The notes under the pieces are model-generated. The model had not been told where the DNA came from, did not search any database, and was given only the letters and a program-made list of their open reading frames with translations. Source: a candidate division CSSED10-310 bacterium (GTDB lineage Bacteria > CSSED10-310 > JAFGDC01). Taken from it: a DNA stretch of 10,668 nucleotides. The translations under genes were made by a program, and so were the position numbers. The stretch spans positions 1 to 10,668 of the forward strand of contig JAFGDC010000120.1 in the NCBI GenBank assembly GCA_016932295.1. Reading direction: 5' to 3'. This document shows positions 1 through 8,500 of the stretch, one piece after another; within the stretch, counting starts at the first letter, position 1; every line of letters starts with the position of its first letter.

Positions 1-390
1 AAAGAATGTGTGGATGCGATTGGTGAGATTGGCGTAAGCCGCTCCCGATACACCGGGTGTTCGCAGCGGTCGGATGGTTCGATCGATTTCCAGCCAGCCT
101 TCCGCCGCATCCTGGTAATGAATGTCTCCCAGGAAAAAAGTGGTCATGGTTCCATCCAGATTATCAAATGTCTTCGATATTCTGGTTCTGGCTCTGAGGA
201 TTTCCTGTTGTGGCAGGAACCCGGCGAAGGGACCATCAGCCGCCCAGAGTCCGGAAGCGCCGGTTTGATTTGCGCTGGTGGCTGCTGCCAGCGCCTGGTC
301 CGGTCCGCCCGGAAGAACAAGCATCACCAGGATTGCCGCCGTCAAGACAAATACTCCCTGGTTCGATCTCATGACATTCCGTGCTTTCAT
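1..390 (-). CDS. N-terminus of a secreted surface protein (partial)
   Basis: The ORF is open from an ATG at 390 to the left edge, giving 130 residues with no stop, so the 3' end lies outside the window. Residues 1-35 form a signal peptide: basic start (K2, R4, R8), hydrophobic core about 13-27, and an ALA/AAA cleavage region at 33-37. The mature part holds a segment (about 72-104) with the pattern S-K-T-F-D-N, then G-D-I-H-Y, G-W and E-I-D. By eye this resembles the N-terminal region of large secreted WapA/RHS-like or LamG-containing wall-associated proteins, where an 'HY...G.W..ID' strand pair is common; this is family recollection, not a search. The ATG at 390 is chosen because a purine-rich GAGGGGGA stretch sits just upstream and the signal peptide starts there. 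The frame stays open upstream to an ATG at 546, which lacks a Shine-Dalgarno. The function of the full protein cannot be read. Confidence 0.72.
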   Translation of the reverse strand, partial: MKARNVMRSNQGVFVLTAAILVMLVLPGGPDQALAAATSANQTGASGLWAADGPFAGFLPQQEILRARTRISKTFDNLDGTMTTFFLGDIHYQDAAEGWLEIDRTIRPLRTPGVSGAAYANLTNRIHTFF

Positions 391-730
391 TGACTTCCCC
401 CTCACATGTTTCGACATTCTCAAGCCACATGGCGTCGATTCAGCATCCGCTGCAGTCCCTTCCACTCGTACCTCATCGGTTTTCCACCGTCCGCACAAGG
501 CTATCGGATCACTCACGATCACCTCACCGCCAAGATTGTCATTCATTTACGGCGAATCGCTTGATGAATCGGGGTTGAGAGTACCTCTTGCGGTGACTGC
601 CCAGTTACGTATTACATATACTACTCTAAAAATCAAAACACTGACAATCGCTTTTCACCCGGACAGCGGCCTGAGTCCACCTCGAGACGGGTTCTCTGGA
701 CCCCTGTTCACGCCCCAAGCTCCAGTTCGC
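391..730. other. Intergenic region (340 nt) with candidate promoter and small dyads
   Basis: This stretch separates the stop of the last radical SAM gene from the start of the secreted-protein gene. No convincing gene is seen: the reading frames here are short or antisense and lack Shine-Dalgarno sequences. It holds an AT-rich patch at about 604-645 with a candidate minus-strand promoter, a nested dyad at 541-569 (ATTCAT/ATGAAT arms around GCGAATCGC), and a short hairpin, CGGT-ttcca-ACCG on the plus strand, near 477-489. No hairpin followed by a U-run was found after the radical SAM stop, so a rho-independent terminator is not supported. If the promoter at 618-647 is real, the 5' leader of the secreted-protein gene would exceed 200 nt. 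I do not recognise a riboswitch class in it. Confidence 0.5.
618..647 (-). promoter_or_regulatory. Candidate sigma-70-type promoter for the secreted-protein gene
   Basis: On the minus strand a TTGTCA box (642-647, five of six to the -35 consensus) is followed after 18 nt by TAGTAT (618-623, four of six to the -10 consensus). A better -10 match, TGTAAT, lies at 611-616 but has no well-placed -35. The AT-rich context stands out from the surrounding GC-rich DNA. It is placed to transcribe the gene starting at 390, with a long leader of about 220 nt. Confidence 0.33.
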
Positions 731-1819
731 TCAGCCCATCCGCAAGGCTATCAATTGCTGACGGATGCGCTGATTTTGTACAACCAGAGTAGTGCAGCAT
801 TTCGCACAATGGGGCGGCAGCCGCCCTTCCAGGATTTCCCGTCGCCGCTGCTGGAAATACCCGCCATACCAAATTTCACGCAGGCTTTTATCCCTGATGT
901 TTTCATGACTTGAAACATCGTAGAAACCGCAGGGACAGACTACTCCGTCAACTCTGATTCCCATGCGATACCAGGGTTCGAAACAAGGTGCATCGAGAAA
1001 CGGATCGTCCGAGGTCGCCTCATGGACGAGGACATTGTGCATTCTGCCGGTATCGGAGACCAATCGCGACTCCTGGATGAAGTCCCGGAGGTTGGTTTGG
1101 ATACCGAAGCGTTCCGCCAGCCTGGCGGCCTTCCCGGCATAACGGTCCAGGTCACCCGCTTCCGCGGGATGCAACTTCAGAGAAGCCCCGAGAGCAGTAT
1201 AAACGGTGATGGGTTCGGCGAACACGGCCTGCACCCCGAGAGAATGGGCCAGGCGCATCATTGCTTCGAGTTGATGATGATTCTTGTTGGTCAACACCAT
1301 CCCCAGTTCAAGAAATGGCGTGTCGGTCTTCAGCAGCCGTTTATGGTCCCTGAACATGGCGATATTGCGGGTGATGCAGTTGAAGGAGCCGGGTATACCG
1401 GAGAGGAAATCCTGCGTGCCGGGATCCGGTGATTCGAAACTGATCTTGAGATGATCCCATCCCATCTCCACGGTCTGTCGCACGGTCGGTTCGTCAAACC
1501 TGCTGCCGTTGGTGCACAGGTACCCATACATACCCCCGCGCTTGATCCGGGCCATGGTGTCGAGGGTCAGCGCCCGCCGGCACAGCGATTCTCCCCCGCC
1601 GATGATCCGCCATTCCCTGACACCCAATTCACGCCCCTGCTCGACAATGCTGGCATAGAGTTCATCGGGCAGCTCGTTGCGGTGATCAACCTCGGTCACT
1701 CCCTGCTGCCAGCAGAAGCGGCACCGCAGATTGCATCGCAGGGTCGGACTCAATTCAATACTGTAAGGCGGCGCAGTTCCGCCCCGCCACCAGGCCGCGA
1801 TGTGATCGATCGGCTGCAT
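731..1819 (-). CDS. Radical SAM enzyme with SPASM-like C-terminal domain (paralogue 1)
   Basis: A 362-aa radical SAM protein. The CxxxCxxC motif at C29-C33-C36 would hold the SAM-binding [4Fe-4S] cluster, and GGGE at 74-77 matches the SAM-contacting GGE motif. The middle of the protein fits a partial TIM barrel. The C-terminal region has C279, C295, C297, C338 and C341/C342 with the SPASM-like patterns 'DGvvCPC' and 'l.eIWygg', suggesting an auxiliary Fe-S cluster. It is colinear with the gene just upstream (1834-2919) and shares WYG, EPITV and LGA blocks, so the two are tandem paralogues. It differs at the GGE motif (GGGES here, GGGEP in the partner). The gap is 14 nt and the leader has two AAGGAG motifs. 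SPASM enzymes usually modify peptides, anaerobic sulfatases or cofactors. The substrate here is unknown. Confidence 0.9.
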   Translation of the reverse strand: MQPIDHIAAWWRGGTAPPYSIELSPTLRCNLRCRFCWQQGVTEVDHRNELPDELYASIVEQGRELGVREWRIIGGGESLCRRALTLDTMARIKRGGMYGYLCTNGSRFDEPTVRQTVEMGWDHLKISFESPDPGTQDFLSGIPGSFNCITRNIAMFRDHKRLLKTDTPFLELGMVLTNKNHHQLEAMMRLAHSLGVQAVFAEPITVYTALGASLKLHPAEAGDLDRYAGKAARLAERFGIQTNLRDFIQESRLVSDTGRMHNVLVHEATSDDPFLDAPCFEPWYRMGIRVDGVVCPCGFYDVSSHENIRDKSLREIWYGGYFQQRRREILEGRLPPHCAKCCTTLVVQNQRIRQQLIALRMG

Positions 1820-1835
1820 CTCCTTGTCGCTCCTT
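1820..1835 (-). promoter_or_regulatory. Twin AAGGAG ribosome-binding sites before radical SAM paralogue 1
   Basis: Two identical AAGGAG motifs precede the ATG at 1819. The distal one (1830-1835) overlaps the TAA stop of the upstream paralogue and has a 10-nt spacer, a workable distance. The proximal one (1820-1825) abuts the ATG and is too close to act normally. The distal copy probably drives initiation by ribosomes finishing the upstream gene. Confidence 0.6.
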
Positions 1836-2919
1836 ATAAAACAGATGACAGCGCCGACCGCAGCCAGCGATTCTGTGCCACCTGACCGGCATTGCAGATG
1901 GCGCAGAACTGCAACAGGCGTCCCGCCAACAAGGAATCCCTGATGCGTTGGAGATAGGTTCCATACCAGATCGCGGCAAGCGATTCCGATTTGATGTTCT
2001 GCGCCTGGGGGCTGTTAAAAATACAACAGGGACCAACGGCACCGTCTGTCTTGATTACCAGGTGAAACCATGGCTCGTAACAGGGCACCCGCAGGTAGGG
2101 ATGACGTTGGCCGGAACCTTCATCCTGCAGCACCTGGTCCATCCGGTTGGCCTCGGTCACCATGCGTTCCTCCCGATAATTGGCGGCGTTCGTCCACACC
2201 CCGGTGGATTCCGCGCAGACCAGCGCCCTCTCGATGTACGCCGGCAGTCGCGAGCGGTCTTCATCCGTAAGGACCAGGGCGGCACCGAGAGAGGAGTGGA
2301 CCGTGATGGGTTCAAAACACACATTGGCCACGCCGAACTCGGCCGCCAGACTGATGAACTCCTCGAGCTTGGCGTGGTTGGCGTGGCTCAAGACGGTGTT
2401 GAACTGAAGCAACGGCAGGCGTGCATTATTTCGTTGCTTACGGTCTCGAAACGCCGTCAACGCAGTCACGATCCGCTCGAATGCGCCGCGTTTGCCCCGC
2501 AAGTAATCATTGGTTTCCGCATCGGCTCCGTCCAGGGAGAAGACGATCTTGTCCCAAGCCATCTCGACCATCTCGGCGATCAGTTCAGTTGTGAACATCG
2601 TCCCGTTGGTGGTCATCGAGCCATACATGCCAAGCTGTTTTATCCGGCGGATGAGCGCCGGCGTGGTTTCGACCGCGCACAGCGGTTCGCCCCCTCCGGT
2701 TATTTCCCATTCCTTCACTCCCAGCGCGGCACCTTCATCCACCACTTCGATCAGACGGTCGCCCGGCACCTGGGTGGAATGTTCGATATGCTCATATGCC
2801 CGCATCCAACAGGACCGGCACTGAAGGTTGCAGCGGTTGGTCGGATTGAGATCCACGCGAACAGGACCGGCCTGGTTGCCGCGAGCCCACTGGAGAATTC
2901 TATCGATGATAAGTTCCAT
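1834..2919 (-). CDS. Radical SAM enzyme with SPASM-like C-terminal domain (paralogue 2)
   Basis: A 361-aa radical SAM protein, first of the tandem pair in transcription order. C30-C34-C37 forms CxxxCxxC within 'NPTNRCNLQCRSCW', GGGEP at 75-79 is the SAM-amino-group motif, and TTNG at 103-106 continues the usual barrel pattern. The C-terminal SPASM-like region has C280, C298, C299, C339 and C342. Only four of these align with cysteines in paralogue 1 (C280, C298, C339, C342), which would suit one auxiliary [4Fe-4S] cluster instead of the two of full SPASM enzymes. The ATG lies 9 nt after the TGA of the barrel-protein gene and has no clear Shine-Dalgarno, which suggests translational coupling. 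There is no signal peptide, so it should be cytoplasmic. The pair may divide steps or form a heterodimer (inference). The substrate is not recognisable. Confidence 0.9.
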   Translation of the reverse strand: MELIIDRILQWARGNQAGPVRVDLNPTNRCNLQCRSCWMRAYEHIEHSTQVPGDRLIEVVDEGAALGVKEWEITGGGEPLCAVETTPALIRRIKQLGMYGSMTTNGTMFTTELIAEMVEMAWDKIVFSLDGADAETNDYLRGKRGAFERIVTALTAFRDRKQRNNARLPLLQFNTVLSHANHAKLEEFISLAAEFGVANVCFEPITVHSSLGAALVLTDEDRSRLPAYIERALVCAESTGVWTNAANYREERMVTEANRMDQVLQDEGSGQRHPYLRVPCYEPWFHLVIKTDGAVGPCCIFNSPQAQNIKSESLAAIWYGTYLQRIRDSLLAGRLLQFCAICNAGQVAQNRWLRSALSSVL

Positions 2920-2928
2920 ATTCTGTTG

Positions 2929-5490
2929 TCAGATTCTGATGCGCAGGCTGGCGTGCCACTGCCGGGGCCGACCCACGGTGGATCTGAAGGGGACGTCCAG
3001 ATATCCTTCATTCGTGAGCAAACCTGCATCGGTGTTGAGTTGATCGGTTACATTATAAACGCCGAGCGCCAGATCCAGCCGGAAGAAATCGAAAGCGGGA
3101 ATGTGCTTGCCCACCCAGACATCCACCTGTGACCGGCTGGGTTGGCGGGCGCCATTGATATCGCCGTCAGGAACGAGAATGCCGTCCACCAGGGAGACGG
3201 GAGTATATCGGCCGGCCTGCAGGTACCAACTCCGGACATGGATCGACAATCCCCACACTCCGGGCGGTGCGAGATCCACGGTGGCGGTGAGGCTTTTTTC
3301 CATCACATATCCCAGTGGATAGCGCTCGTCAGCATCCCAGTCGAGTTGGAGCATCTCGTTCTCGAACGTCGTCAGGCGGCCGGGATCGGTGAGGTACGAG
3401 CCTGAGTATGCATTGCCTTTGCCGTCGCTGAGGCTCCCGAAAACTTTTATACGCATCCAGTCGGCCGGCGCCAATTCCAGTTCCAGGTACCCGCCTGTGA
3501 TGTCCCCCACACCGTCATCCATGAAATGCCCGAGACCGGCATCATCGGTTCCCAGGTAGCAGAAGTGATTCAATTGTCTGAAGAAACCCGCACCCTGCAA
3601 GGTGATCCAGGGAGCGGGGCGGTACCACAAGCCCATATCAAAGTGGCTCGTCCGTTCACTGGTCAGCGTCTCGTCGCCTCTGTCCCCCACACGAGTCTGC
3701 GTCTGCTCGTTGCCGGCTTGTTCCATCAGCGCCCGGAAAGGCGGTGATGTGATGTAACCACCGGCGCTACCGAACGCCACCAATTCCTCGTTGAACTTGT
3801 AATTCAAGCCGATGGCGCCGGCGGGGAATCCCGCTGTGTCCAACTGCCCAAAGGTGTTCCACTGAAGGCTGAACAACAGGCTGATTTGGGGGCTCGCGAT
3901 CCACCTGTCACGGGCGTAGAGCATGAAGGTCCAGTTCGCATCATCAACCAACAACACCTGGTTGTAACCGACCGCTCCATTGTCCGGGAAGCGCTCGGCA
4001 TCCTCAATGCGAGCGTCGGTCATGTGTGCATCGAAGTAGGAAAAACCGGCACCGAATTCCAGCTCGCTGTCGATCGTGTGCAGCGTTATATACGATGCGA
4101 GCACCTGGGTGATCCATTGGTCGGCATCGTAATACTCGGGATAATCGGGATCGATTTCGGCATGGCAGTCATAGTCTCCCGCCGACTTACCCTCCCATCG
4201 GCTCGCTCCCCGCGATGCCGTGCGGCGATGCTGCCGCCGGTGACCCACCACCAGTTTTCCGGTTCTGACACTGTCCCAGCGATGATCCCAACGAACATGA
4301 AGCAAACTTTCGATCCTTCGATCCACTCTCGGTGCATATCCGAGAAATCGATAGAGGTCCTCCTCGGTGCGCAGGTCCAGGTCATGGCCATAGCGCAGAC
4401 TGAGTTCATCCCTGGCAGCCGGCTGATAGGACAGGGAAACCCAGTAGGCGAGACGGTTGCGGTAGAACTGACCGAGCAGTGCACTCCCCGGCGCGGCAGA
4501 ATCCAGGATGTGCGCTCCACCCAGCACCCAACTGTAACGACCGCTCTCACCACCCAACAACCAGTCGACCGCCCGCCGTTCGTCCAACTCCTGTTCCTGC
4601 CACTCGTACTCCCCGCCATTGCGCGATGAGTAGCGATCATAGGCGGTCCGGAAGTTGTCCGCCGCGTACGCACTGGTTTCTCCCGGCAGCTCCCAGCAGC
4701 CAAGATCCGCGAAAAACAACTTAACGCCTTTGCCTTCATTGGGGAGCAAGATGGCATTGAGCCCGAGACCCGCCCGGGCGCCATATCGTCCGGGTGTGAG
4801 ATGATAGAGCAGTGAACGGGTGATCGGTATCCCCTCCGGCAACCCGGCAGCATCGCCATCCAAGGGAAAGCTCAATTCGAGATCGTCCATCCATAACCGG
4901 CGCTGGTACGATCTGCCGAGAAAACCGGTTCGAATGCCCCCTGATTCCCATTGCATACCACCAGCATGACCCGCGGTTCCCGGATCAGGATACAACATCC
5001 TGGTGTCATTCGGATCCGGATCGGAGATCACCAGCCCATACAGATCCCGGGGGGCGGCAGCATGATGGGTCACCTCCACCTGGTCTGCATCCAGGTAGAT
5101 GCGTGGAGTGAGCACGACATTGAGAAACACGTCCGTTTCCGGGCGCAGAACCACGTCGACTATCTTCAAGGTGCCGAATCCAGCCTTGGTCACCACTATC
5201 ATGTAGCTGTCAGGGGGAAGATCGGCGACCGCGAAGAAACCGTCTTTGTCACTTTGTGATTGCAGGGAGGCGTCCCTCAGGTTGTTGCTGATACAGTGAA
5301 CCATGGCACCCAGCAGCGCCGCGCCGGTATCATCGAAGACCTTGCCGCGGATGACACCGCCGAGGCTTGCGGCCAGCGCCGGAGTTGCTACAAAGCACTC
5401 CGGCAGTATGGCCATCAGGATCGTCGTGACCAGCGCGAATATCCTGGTCGGCGCTGATGTGCCGCGGTTTCGCAGGTGCTTGCCGGTCAC
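2929..5490 (-). CDS. CarboxypepD_reg / TonB-dependent-receptor-like outer-membrane protein
   Basis: An 853-aa outer-membrane protein with a GTG start. Residues 1-40 form a signal peptide ending in TPALA. Residues about 46-128 are a carboxypeptidase-regulatory-like domain ('GVIRGKVFDDTGAALLGAMV', 'DGFFAVADLPPDSYMIVV'). D-Q-V-E-V at 136-140 lies where a TonB box is expected. Residues about 170-250 look like a divergent plug (GGI...GRSY..R.WMDDLEL, then Y-G-A-R-A-G-L-G-L-N-A-I, which parallels the 'YG..agGvinivtk' end of plugs). The rest is alternating aromatic/polar beta strands typical of a 22-strand barrel, ending in R-I-R-I. This matches Oar-like/TonB-dependent receptors, which import or display substrates; the ligand is unknown. 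A GAGGA at 5499-5503 with an 8-nt spacer fixes the GTG start. The gene lies 19 nt after the protease-Omp85 gene. Confidence 0.83.
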   Translation of the reverse strand: MTGKHLRNRGTSAPTRIFALVTTILMAILPECFVATPALAASLGGVIRGKVFDDTGAALLGAMVHCISNNLRDASLQSQSDKDGFFAVADLPPDSYMIVVTKAGFGTLKIVDVVLRPETDVFLNVVLTPRIYLDADQVEVTHHAAAPRDLYGLVISDPDPNDTRMLYPDPGTAGHAGGMQWESGGIRTGFLGRSYQRRLWMDDLELSFPLDGDAAGLPEGIPITRSLLYHLTPGRYGARAGLGLNAILLPNEGKGVKLFFADLGCWELPGETSAYAADNFRTAYDRYSSRNGGEYEWQEQELDERRAVDWLLGGESGRYSWVLGGAHILDSAAPGSALLGQFYRNRLAYWVSLSYQPAARDELSLRYGHDLDLRTEEDLYRFLGYAPRVDRRIESLLHVRWDHRWDSVRTGKLVVGHRRQHRRTASRGASRWEGKSAGDYDCHAEIDPDYPEYYDADQWITQVLASYITLHTIDSELEFGAGFSYFDAHMTDARIEDAERFPDNGAVGYNQVLLVDDANWTFMLYARDRWIASPQISLLFSLQWNTFGQLDTAGFPAGAIGLNYKFNEELVAFGSAGGYITSPPFRALMEQAGNEQTQTRVGDRGDETLTSERTSHFDMGLWYRPAPWITLQGAGFFRQLNHFCYLGTDDAGLGHFMDDGVGDITGGYLELELAPADWMRIKVFGSLSDGKGNAYSGSYLTDPGRLTTFENEMLQLDWDADERYPLGYVMEKSLTATVDLAPPGVWGLSIHVRSWYLQAGRYTPVSLVDGILVPDGDINGARQPSRSQVDVWVGKHIPAFDFFRLDLALGVYNVTDQLNTDAGLLTNEGYLDVPFRSTVGRPRQWHASLRIRI

Positions 5491-5498
5491 TGTGAGGG

Positions 5499-5503
5499 TC
5501 CTC
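5499..5503 (-). promoter_or_regulatory. Ribosome-binding site fixing the GTG start at 5490
   Basis: GAGGA lies 8 nt before a GTG codon in the gap after the upstream TAG. The next in-frame Met (residue 26) would cut into the signal peptide, so the GTG is the best start. Confidence 0.6.
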
Positions 5504-5509
5504 GTCGCA

Positions 5510-8500
5510 CTAGAAATTCCGCCTTATGCTGAATTCGTAGATAGTGTCACCCTCGAATTTACGGAAATCAGTTCGTTTTGAGAAGTCGAAATGCAGTTCC
5601 AGACCGAGAAAATCCCAGGTGATGCCAAACCCGACCGCGCTGTTCAGATGCAGCGGGGCATCAGGTCCTTCACGGGTGCCGAACAGGTCGATATCCTCAC
5701 CCTCGAACCAGGCGATGCCGGAATCGACATACAGGGCACCCCGAATGCCATAGAACATGATCCCCGCAGGAAAAGCCAACACATCCAGCAGGGGAAAGCG
5801 CAGTTCGACATTCGCGTAGGCTGCCCTGGTGCCATAGAATTCGCCATATTCATACCCCCTGATCGTACCGGCCCCGCCTATGTAACTCACCTCGGGCTCC
5901 TCCCCCGAACTCCTGATGCCGAACAGGTGCAACGCCACTTCGGATCGCCTCGACAAGGGCAGATACTCGCGGTAATCGGCATACGCCACATCGAAATCCA
6001 ATGTCTGGTTCGAGATGACCAGGGGCCACGCGTAACTCACCGCGTACCGCCGTCCCTTGTGCCCGCCGTACGAGGCCCAGATCACGCTGTCGGCCACGAA
6101 CGCCGCCTCGATGAGCGATACGTCATAGGTCGACGTATACACCGGATTGTCGTCTGCACGTTCGATGTAATTGTATTGCACCGTGAAGCGATGAGTGATG
6201 TTGAGGGGATATGTGGCGAAGAGTGACCCCCCCCTGATTTGCCGTTCATACCGGCCGAAGTAATAATAATAATCCTCGAGACTGTAGAGCCGAAGGCCGA
6301 AATCCGGTCTGAATCTGAGGAAATAATACTCCATCAGGAGGTTGTTCGTGCCGGTGTAGCGTGACGCCTCGAGATATATCCGGTGGTTTCCCAGCATATC
6401 CGAGAGCATTATTCCCCCGATCAACCTCAGTACTCCATCTGAACTATAGGTGACCTGAGCATCGATGGCGTCCGGCAGAAGCTTGAATGGCACCTTCCTC
6501 TCCTGTGGTGCCCTGAGCTTCGCTTCAGTCTTGGTTTCGGCCTCGGATGCAGTCTGCGTAGCGGTCTCCGCAGCGACTTCTGGAGCAGCCTCTGGAGCAG
6601 CCCCTGGAGTGGTTTCGGAGGATGCTTTTGACTCAGCTTCGGCCGCGGCAGCCGCCCCGGCTGGTTCCCCTGTTGCTTCGGTCGCCATGTCTCCCTCGGC
6701 GCTCCTGACTTCGTCATCGGCAGCCGGCGGAAGTTGACCGGAATCATCCCGCTCACCCGCTTGAGGCTCCAGCGGTGCATTCCGGTCCCCCGCATCTGCG
6801 ACTTCATCAGTCGAGGGTGCAGCCGAATCAGCCGGTATCTCCCCGTCCGTGCCGATACTCCCGCCCGGCCCCTCCGCGTTCGGCAACCTCAGCCAGTAGT
6901 CCAACTCGTCCCGTAACTGCCGCAGCTTGGCGGCGTCCGCCCGGCGGGACTTGGGCACACGGTCCAGCGGGATGCGGTACAGGCGCTCCCGGCCTTTGAC
7001 GAAACAGGAGACGAGCAGGGTGTTCTCATCGTTTTCGAAGGCAGCGGAGGTAATGCCGGCAAACGCGTCGGTATGTTGTGAAACCTCCCCGCTGCGCAGA
7101 TCGACGGTATACACATTATTGATACCACTCTCCGCATCGGAGATGAACAAGAGACGGTTACCGCTTGGGGACCATTGCGGCAGGAGTTCATTACCGGCGC
7201 CTGTCGTGATCATCTTTTCATGCTTCGTTGCGAGATCCTTCATGATGATCCGGAACCGGTCTCCACGTTCCGATGCATAGGCCAACCATCCGCCGTCAGG
7301 CGAGACCGCCGGGGTTTCATCGAGGTAATCGTCTTTGGTCAGACGAACGACTTCTTTCGTGGCCGGATCGAACGCGAAGATATCGCTGATATAATCTTTG
7401 TAGCCGGCGAACGCGATCCTGCCGTCCGGCATGAAAGAGGGAGAACTGGCCACATCGACCGGCAGGTAGAAGGCGCCTGACAGGCTGCCGGCTACCACAT
7501 CATAGACAAACAGCCTGTTTTCATTTTCCACACGGCCGAAGAAGGCGATGTAGTCTCCTTCCGCTGACCAGGTGAGCGGTCGGCCCTTGGTAATCACATA
7601 GAGAAATTTCCATGGCCTGATATCACAGGTCAGGCATTCAGGAATGCGCGCCGTCTGTTGAAACGCGCGCAATGCGCCATCCACCGGCTCATCCTCCGCC
7701 GGCCAACTGACTGTCATCACTTCACTGCGGGTCTTGTAACCGGTCACGAAGGCGATCTGTTGGCCGCCCGGTGAAACGACCGGACCGATCCATTGCGCCA
7801 CGCGCCGGTCCGCCGCCAGCATCGGCCTTCCATACTCACTGGGAAATTCCTGCAGCACTTCATCCGCGGCATACTTCTGATTGAGATGCTGCCGCCAATC
7901 CTGTGACAACTCCGCCAGAGAAATTCCAAACGCCCGCCGACTGGCCCGGTCGGTGAATCGTTCAGTCGGGAGCTTGCGACGGACTTCCCAGAGAAAGTTC
8001 CTGAACTTCATTATGCCGTACGTCTCGACGATGTAGTCCACGGCTGATTGCGCGAGCTTGTAGCCGAGATATGGTGAATAGAGCCGGTTGAAGGTTTCCA
8101 GATCCGCCAGATCCACCACATACCCGTTCGCCACCGCATCCTTCAACACCATCCTGCCGATGGCATCCCAGTCGCCGGTGAAGTGTTCAGCCATGCCTTC
8201 CATGATCCACAAGGGCACTCCAGGCAATTGGCCGAGGCGGGAACCGAAGAGAATATCGAACTGGAAAGAATGGACCAGTTCATGGGTGATGAGGCTGACC
8301 AACTGGTTTTTGGGGAGTTGTACCGGGACGACCAGGCGGTTCTTGATAGGTTCGTTGAAACCGGCCACTCCCTCCGGAATGAAATCCAGGATGATGTTGG
8401 TCTGCTCCATGTGTCGATGGGTTCGGTACATGATCAACGGCACCTTGAAACTCAGCTCGTGATCCAACTTGCCACTGAGCATGGCATAGGCGTTCTCCGC

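Noticed and set aside
391..546. In-frame N-terminal extension of the secreted protein from an ATG at 546
   Set aside because: No Shine-Dalgarno at 546, and the classical signal peptide begins at 390 with a purine-rich RBS. Kept as a possibility in the leader finding.
391..610. A known riboswitch (cyclic-di-GMP, cobalamin or similar) in the leader
   Set aside because: I compared the leader with consensus cores I remember and found no match.
391..730. RiPP precursor peptide gene next to the radical SAM pair
   Set aside because: The few short minus-strand frames (about 10-18 codons, one starting near 477) lack Shine-Dalgarno sequences, a leader-like N-terminus or a Gly/Cys-rich core. No precursor is supported in the window.
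278..913. A 211-codon plus-strand open frame over the 391-730 gap
   Set aside because: It overlaps the coding ends of genes on both sides, has no Shine-Dalgarno, and its composition is not protein-like.
1948..3132. A 394-codon open frame on the plus strand antisense to radical SAM paralogue 2
   Set aside because: It lies opposite a gene with clear catalytic motifs, its translation has no recognisable domain, and long antisense frames are common opposite GC-rich genes.
4086..4859. A 257-codon minus-strand frame inside the barrel-protein gene
   Set aside because: It is an out-of-frame reading of the barrel gene, rich in Arg/Ser/Cys, with no domain.
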